A stretch of DNA of 64,000 nt from Enoplosus armatus (lineage: Eukaryota; Chordata; Actinopteri; Centrarchiformes; Enoplosidae), in NCBI RefSeq assembly GCF_043641665.1, contig NC_092192.1, positions 22,240,978-22,304,977 on the forward strand, given 5' to 3'. This document shows positions 59,600 through 64,000 of this stretch, one piece after another. The translations under genes and the position numbers were made by a program. Numbering within the stretch: position 1 is the first letter of the stretch; every line of letters starts with the position of its first letter. The notes under the pieces are model-generated. The model was not told where the DNA came from. It saw only the letters and a list, made by a program, of their open reading frames with translations, and did not search any database.

Positions 59600-59790
59600 G
59601 TCTGCATCAGAATGAGGCCGGATTTAATTGGAAGGTCCTCATCAGAATTCTCATCTCACTGCGTGCCCGTCCTTATCTGCATTCATTCCGTTTCCGAAAT
59701 GATCTGTATTTCCACCACCTTGGAAGTCCAATTTATGGGGGATCTACCATGCAAATTCTCCACCTAGGCGTGTGTTCTGCCTCATAAATG
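59600..59790. promoter_or_regulatory. candidate conserved non-coding element with octamer
   Basis: GGATTTAATTGGAAGG, TCTGCATTCATTCCG, CCAATTTATGGGGG and a perfect octamer ATGCAAAT (59749-59756), without simple repeats. Confidence 0.3.
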
Positions 59791-59946
59791 TTAACCAGAT
59801 TCAATGAGGAACTAAATGTACAGACGCTGCACTCCCTCCCCTATAGGAAGGACTCTTTTGAATCATAAGATGGGCTAAAGTAAGTTTGACACACTTTAAT
59901 TTGAAGCTTTAAATGTGCATGTGGTTTATTGTAGCGTGGACGTCTG

Positions 59947-59950
<4 letters not shown>

Positions 59951-59979
<29 letters not shown>
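59951..59979. repeat. (GCT)9 microsatellite (CAG on minus strand)
   Basis: Perfect trinucleotide array. No exon carries it. Confidence 0.97.
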
Positions 59980-60444
59980 GATGAACCCTGTCTGCCCCCT
60001 GGAACACAGACTGAATGTGTACACACTGTCACGACCATAGCCACAGGACTCAGGAAGAGGTAATGGAGTGTAAATAATGCGCGACAACAGTTGCTCCTGA
60101 GCAGCTGGAAGGTTGATTCATATCAGTTGTAGCGTTTATTGAGGATGCTATTCTCAGCCACTTCTGGTGCCGCGCAAAACAATTGCTTTTCTCCACAAAG
60201 TGCCTCCTGACAGACCCAGGTCTTTGCTCTTTGCCCTGCCCACCTGCTCGGAGACTCAGTCAAACAGGTGTTCACGCCACTTAAGAGCTCTGACAACCCC
60301 TAACACAGTCTGTTTAACAACTGCAAATAGGCCATTACCTGCATCGGCCCTGGTTAGGCTCATGTCTTGACATGAGTTGCTGAGTCAGAGCTGCTGGGTC
60401 GGCCAGGTCTACCTCTTTCGAAAGGCAGTTGTTCATGACAAGTG

Positions 60445-60905
60445 GTTTTTTTTGGCCTGGCTAGCAGCATGGCTATAGGGGTGGCAATGGAAAGCTTCTC
60501 GTATCTCAACAGCTACTGGACGGATTGCCACGGCATTCTGCGCAGACATTTGTGATCCCCTGATTTTGTATCCTAGTGACTTTGGTGACCCCCTGACTTT
60601 TCATCTAGCGCCGCCACGAGGGTCACAATTGTGGTTAGAGTGACCTTGTCTTTGACATTTGGTAACAACTGCGGTGATCCTCATCAGGTCAACATTTTAA
60701 TGGGTCCAATACTTTGGTTGAATGACCGAATGCACGCAAAACTAAGGACAATCCCATCAGCCTCCGCCGTGCTACTGAGCAAGCGTTACCCTGCTAACAC
60801 ACTAAACTAAGGTGGTGAACAGTAGATATTATACCTACTCATTGTGAGCGTGTTAGCGTGCCGATTTTAGCATTTATCTCAAAGCACGGCCGAACAGAGG
60901 CCACG
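60445..60905 (+). repeat. interspersed repeat, copy 2 (longer copy of the 430-715 family)
   Basis: Starts near GGCTAGCAGCATGGCTATAG. It carries TATCTCAACAGCTACTGGAC and CCCCCTGACTTTTCATCTAG, and ends with GTTAGCGTGCCGATTTTAGC and ATCTCAAAGCAC. The order and spacing match the copy at 430-715 and extend it on the right. It lies inside robo3 intron 1 in the same orientation as the gene. No coding capacity. Confidence 0.7.
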
Positions 60906-61435
60906 CCAGCGTCTGTTCTTGTCAACTCCAGCTGAGCAAACGATGAATCTTGAATTGCAATGATTCCAAAAACATTCGTCAATGCTGGAATAAAACATCT
61001 GCTGAAAAAAGGTTCAACGGACAGACACGTAAGTCACCACTCGCCGCGGGGCAAGTGAAACCCGATGCCGCAGCACTGGCCCGTGCGTGTGTTGAAACCG
61101 TTTCATGTGTCGGTGAAAATCAATGGCAAAAGCACATCACGCGAGTGTGGACCAAACAGGCGGCGAAGAGAAAACGTCTCAATTTGGATAGTAGAAGCAT
61201 CAGGGTGGCTGTTCTCCATCAACAACACGAAACATGTCACACCTCCCTCAGGACGCTCATTGTTAAACTTAATGCGTTAAAACCTCCCACCCCCCCTGCC
61301 CCCACACTCCCAAATATAACCATTATTCACCCCTCATGGTCCAACCTTGCGTGCAATCCTGTGATAGCTCACATTCAGCCAAACTTCAACCCAGCTGACT
61401 CCCTCAGAGTGATGGAAAGGGAGGGGGGGGGTGGA
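60906..61435. other. intron 1 sequence without recognised gene
   Basis: The 168-codon open frame 60950-61456 ends in a Gly run caused by poly(G) and has no recognisable domain. Confidence 0.4.
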
Positions 61436-61450
61436 GGGGGGGGGGGGGGG
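61423..61450. repeat. G9-TGGA-G15 tract
   Basis: G9 at 61423-61431 and G15 at 61436-61450. Confidence 0.95.
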
Positions 61451-61635
61451 TGGTAAGCTATTGTCTTGTGATCAGCCTGAGAGCCTGCAACAGTCAGCTA
61501 GGTCTGCCTTGGGAGTCACCAGTCACCAGTGTGCTGTGGGCCGCACGTTCTCCCTGGGGTCATGCTACGGCCCCGGTCATGCTGGAAATGCCATAAATAA
61601 AGACAGACAGTGGAGAGAGAAAGAGAACAATGAAT

Positions 61636-61647
61636 CCCCCCCCCCCC
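61636..61647. repeat. poly(C) tract, C12
   Basis: Uninterrupted C run. Confidence 0.95.
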
Positions 61648-62105
61648 ACCCCTGCTTCCAGCTCTGTCTGTCTTCCCCCGTCAGCCACCGGGGACGTTGT
61701 AAATCAGAGGGCAGGGGTGGGGAGAAACCTGAGCCGAGAGCGGAGGGAGTAAGGCAAGGAGACATTAAAGTGGGAACCTGGCTCCACGGGATCCTGGCCA
61801 TTCCTGTCATCGCCAGGGAGCGTGGGAGACAAAGGCAGGAGGAGATGACGATGACGATGATGAGGGGAGGCGGGGAGGGTGCACGCTCTTAGATGGACAT
61901 GGAGAATAAAGAAACGGCAAAACAGGAATACATGTGTAGTCTCTCTCGTGCTTTCTGCGTCACACCCACGCCGCCGCAGGTCATAAATCCAGGTTGGCTA
62001 GGTTTAGTTCTGACAGCACTGCCACTGGGAGCCAAAGGTAATCCAGCAATAATTTTCAGCGAACAAGGGATTTTGATTTCTACCCTGCCAAGAGGGCTGG
62101 GAGTA

Positions 62106-62134
62106 AGGGGGGGGGTGGGGTGGGGGGGGGGGGG
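62106..62134 (+). repeat. G9-T-G4-T-G13 tract, quadruplex-prone
   Basis: Three long G runs with single-T breaks. Confidence 0.92.
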
Positions 62135-62321
62135 AATCATCTGCAAAGGGCTTTTTCTTCCAGTGCAGCGCTGCCTAGCCTACAGCCAAGAAATGTCCTT
62201 GCATTCACGGGGATAAAGCCATCTCGGACAATGGTGGGGGTGAAAAGAAAAAAAAAGAAAAAGAATTGCTGGAGAGGGAAGAGGCTGAAGTGAGGCAGTG
62301 ATGAAAGGGATAAGACAGTGA

Positions 62322-62325
<4 letters not shown>

Positions 62326-62358
<33 letters not shown>
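62326..62358. repeat. (GT)16 microsatellite
   Basis: Near-perfect array. Confidence 0.97.
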
Positions 62359-62359
<1 letters not shown>

Positions 62360-63065
62360 TGGCTGAATGGCTGCGCCACCTTTGTGTCTTTGTGCATCCG
62401 TGTTCCTCGCCGCGTACCCCCATCACAATCGCAAATAACGAATCACAAAAAAAACCGGATGCACTCGCTGGAGTAAAAGCATCCCGACGGGCGACACGTG
62501 TAACGATCCCGACCTTCATCATTACTTCGCATTTAGCTGACCTTTTGAGAGGACACTCACCGAGACCTGGCCCCCGCTCACACAACGCGATACAACCGTT
62601 GAAAGAAGAGAGCGGGAGAAGGGAGATCACAAACAAATGCAGAATCAATACGTTTCACATCAACAGCCCCAGATTGTTCCCAGGCTGATGCACCTTCTCT
62701 CCATTCTCTCCTGTTTACCAAGGCTGTCAGGGTAGGTTTGTTCAGTACTACCTGGCTCTCGCTGACATTGATCACCGTCCCTCTGGCTCCAGGTATCTCT
62801 CTCTCTCTCTCCCTCTCAATCTCAGAGGTAACTAAGCCCTGTGGAATGCTCGGCGCCCCCTCTCCCCCGACCCCTGCGAGTGGTTTGGACTTGGCTCTCG
62901 CCCATCATCTCGCATCTCACATTTTCCCCTTGAGGGAGCGAGGCTTAACCCTGACAGCCTGTGAAGAGGGTCGAGGAGGAAAGCCAGTGCCACTTTTTTC
63001 ACTGGACTCTTTGCATTTGCTCACCAGACAGGGGAGGGGAAAGTTATGGCGGTGGATGTGGTGGT

Positions 63066-63083
63066 GGGGGGGGGGGGGGGGGG
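63066..63083. repeat. poly(G) tract, G18
   Basis: Uninterrupted G run after GGTGGTGG. Confidence 0.95.
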
Positions 63084-63245
63084 AGCGCCGAGAGGCATGG
63101 AATCGAGCTCCGTGTAAGAAAAAAAAGAAAGAAAGAAAGCTTCCCGAGGGACCTCAAGGGCTTACTCAAACCGGAGTTGTAGCTGGGAATGGGAGTCAAA
63201 GGCTACACAACACAACCTCTGAATGTTCTCTCTTCAGTCGTCACG

Positions 63246-63271
63246 ATATATATATATGTATATATATATAT
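63246..63271. repeat. (TA)n microsatellite
   Basis: TA array with one G interruption. Confidence 0.95.
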
Positions 63272-63934
63272 ACACGCTACATCAGTGGCTCATGTAGCAT
63301 TACACACAGATGCTATTCTATCCTATTAATCAGTTAGATAAAACAGGCCCATTCTCATTTACTCAAAATAACAGCCAACAGGCGCTCTGCTCGGTTTACA
63401 GAGAAATATTCAACTTAAAGAAACAATTAATACAATATAAATAGTTCGTGCTCCTTTCATTTTCTTTCAAAATTGAGGATTTCCCTTACGCTGTAGACGC
63501 ACAATGATTAACACTCGCTCCGCTGACAGGCGCCGAGCGGTGTCGAGTCCCATCCGAGTCCTGCCGGCGGGCTCAGGTTCAGTCCCGTCAGGCTGCGCTG
63601 AGGGCCGAGATGTACCAGCACGCCATTTGAGCTCTGTTTAACGCGTGGAATCCTTCCATCGCTCGCTCTGACCGTAGCCTGATTTTTTTTTCCCCCCCTC
63701 CGTTTTCATACATTTGAAAACATAGTCGTCGACTAAATTTCGCAGATATTTTTGATGTTAGCGGAACGTTATTAAAAATGCACAACAAAGGAACACTGAT
63801 ATGATAAGTCTTGCAGCACCCTTGGCCCGTCCTCGGGGGCACCCACTCACTGATCGACAACATCATCGCTACACGAGCTATTTGTGTTTCAGCATGACAT
63901 GGCTGTTATAAATGCCGTGTTGCGCTATCTTTTC
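63272..63934. other. right-edge intron sequence
   Basis: Unique sequence without a recognised exon or repeat. Confidence 0.4.
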
Positions 63935-63962
63935 GCACGCTGCCCTTTTCTTCTCCTGACAG
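63935..63962 (+). other. acceptor-like site at right edge
   Basis: A pyrimidine-rich run ending CTTCTCCTGACAG reads like a 3' splice site. Joined in phase 1 to robo3 exon 1, the downstream sequence meets TGA at 63989-63991, so it is not a normal continuation of the Robo3 protein in that register. It could be an alternative or poison exon, or chance. Confidence 0.2.
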
Positions 63963-64000
63963 CCGGAGCCGGCGCAGGACCGGCACGCTGAGAAGCCGTC

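Larger units (their letters stand above)
23645..64000 (+). other. robo3: robo3 intron 1 (5' part, extends beyond window)
   Basis: More than 40 kb follows the donor with no exon I can recognise. I looked for Robo Ig1 signatures (RIVE, EWYK, LPSG, CVARN) in the translated frames and found none. Very long first introns are typical of Robo genes. The stretch consists of microsatellites, poly(C)/poly(G) tracts, a few interspersed repeats and single-copy blocks that could be conserved enhancers. No nested gene is evident on either strand. Confidence 0.7.

Noticed and set aside
15438..59756. Perfect POU octamers (15438, 27192, 47165, 59749) as an enriched signal
   Set aside because: Four hits against about two expected by chance for an 8-mer on both strands of 64 kb is not meaningful enrichment.

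Overview
The window looks like ray-finned fish nuclear DNA, most likely from a percomorph teleost. It has vertebrate exon-intron structure, a decayed Tc1/mariner element with fish-type transposase residues, a decayed L2-like LINE, short fish-type interspersed repeats, and a very heavy load of (CA)n, (CT)n and poly(C)/poly(G) tracts. Nothing prokaryotic or viral is visible, and I see no CRISPR array, tRNA or rRNA gene.

One protein-coding gene can be supported. At 23,491-23,644 (+) lies the first coding exon of a Roundabout-family axon-guidance receptor, called robo3 from the N-terminal signature MLRYLIKTLLQMNLF followed by a short Asn/Ser-rich stretch. It ends in a consensus splice donor in phase 1. 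A purine-rich probable 5' leader with two upstream AUGs precedes it, one of them a direct start-stop. Everything from 23,645 to the right edge (more than 40 kb) is read as the first intron. The Ig-domain exons are not in the window, apart from a doubtful acceptor-like site in the last 40 bases.

Layout: 1-22,700 is upstream non-coding DNA. It holds a diverged interspersed repeat (430-715), a 1.29 kb Tc1-like transposon with intact terminal repeats and a broken transposase (2,617-3,906), an antisense L2-like LINE relic (4,535-5,350), a possible hAT-like end (9,887), and a duplicated segment with one copy split by a 240-bp insertion (19,317-20,088). From 22,725 to 23,490 are a promoter-proximal AT-rich block, a (CT)n-C24-(GA)n tract and the leader. 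From 23,645 to 64,000 is the intron, made of single-copy, homeodomain/POU-motif-bearing blocks (candidate conserved non-coding elements) separated by microsatellites. It also contains an 82-bp direct repeat at 45.9/46.35 kb and a second copy of the 430-715 repeat family at 60.45-60.90 kb.

The most unusual global property is about fifty poly(C) or poly(G) runs of 12 bases or more, up to C39, with C runs about twice as frequent as G runs on the robo3 sense strand. Most long open frames here cross these simple repeats and are not genes.
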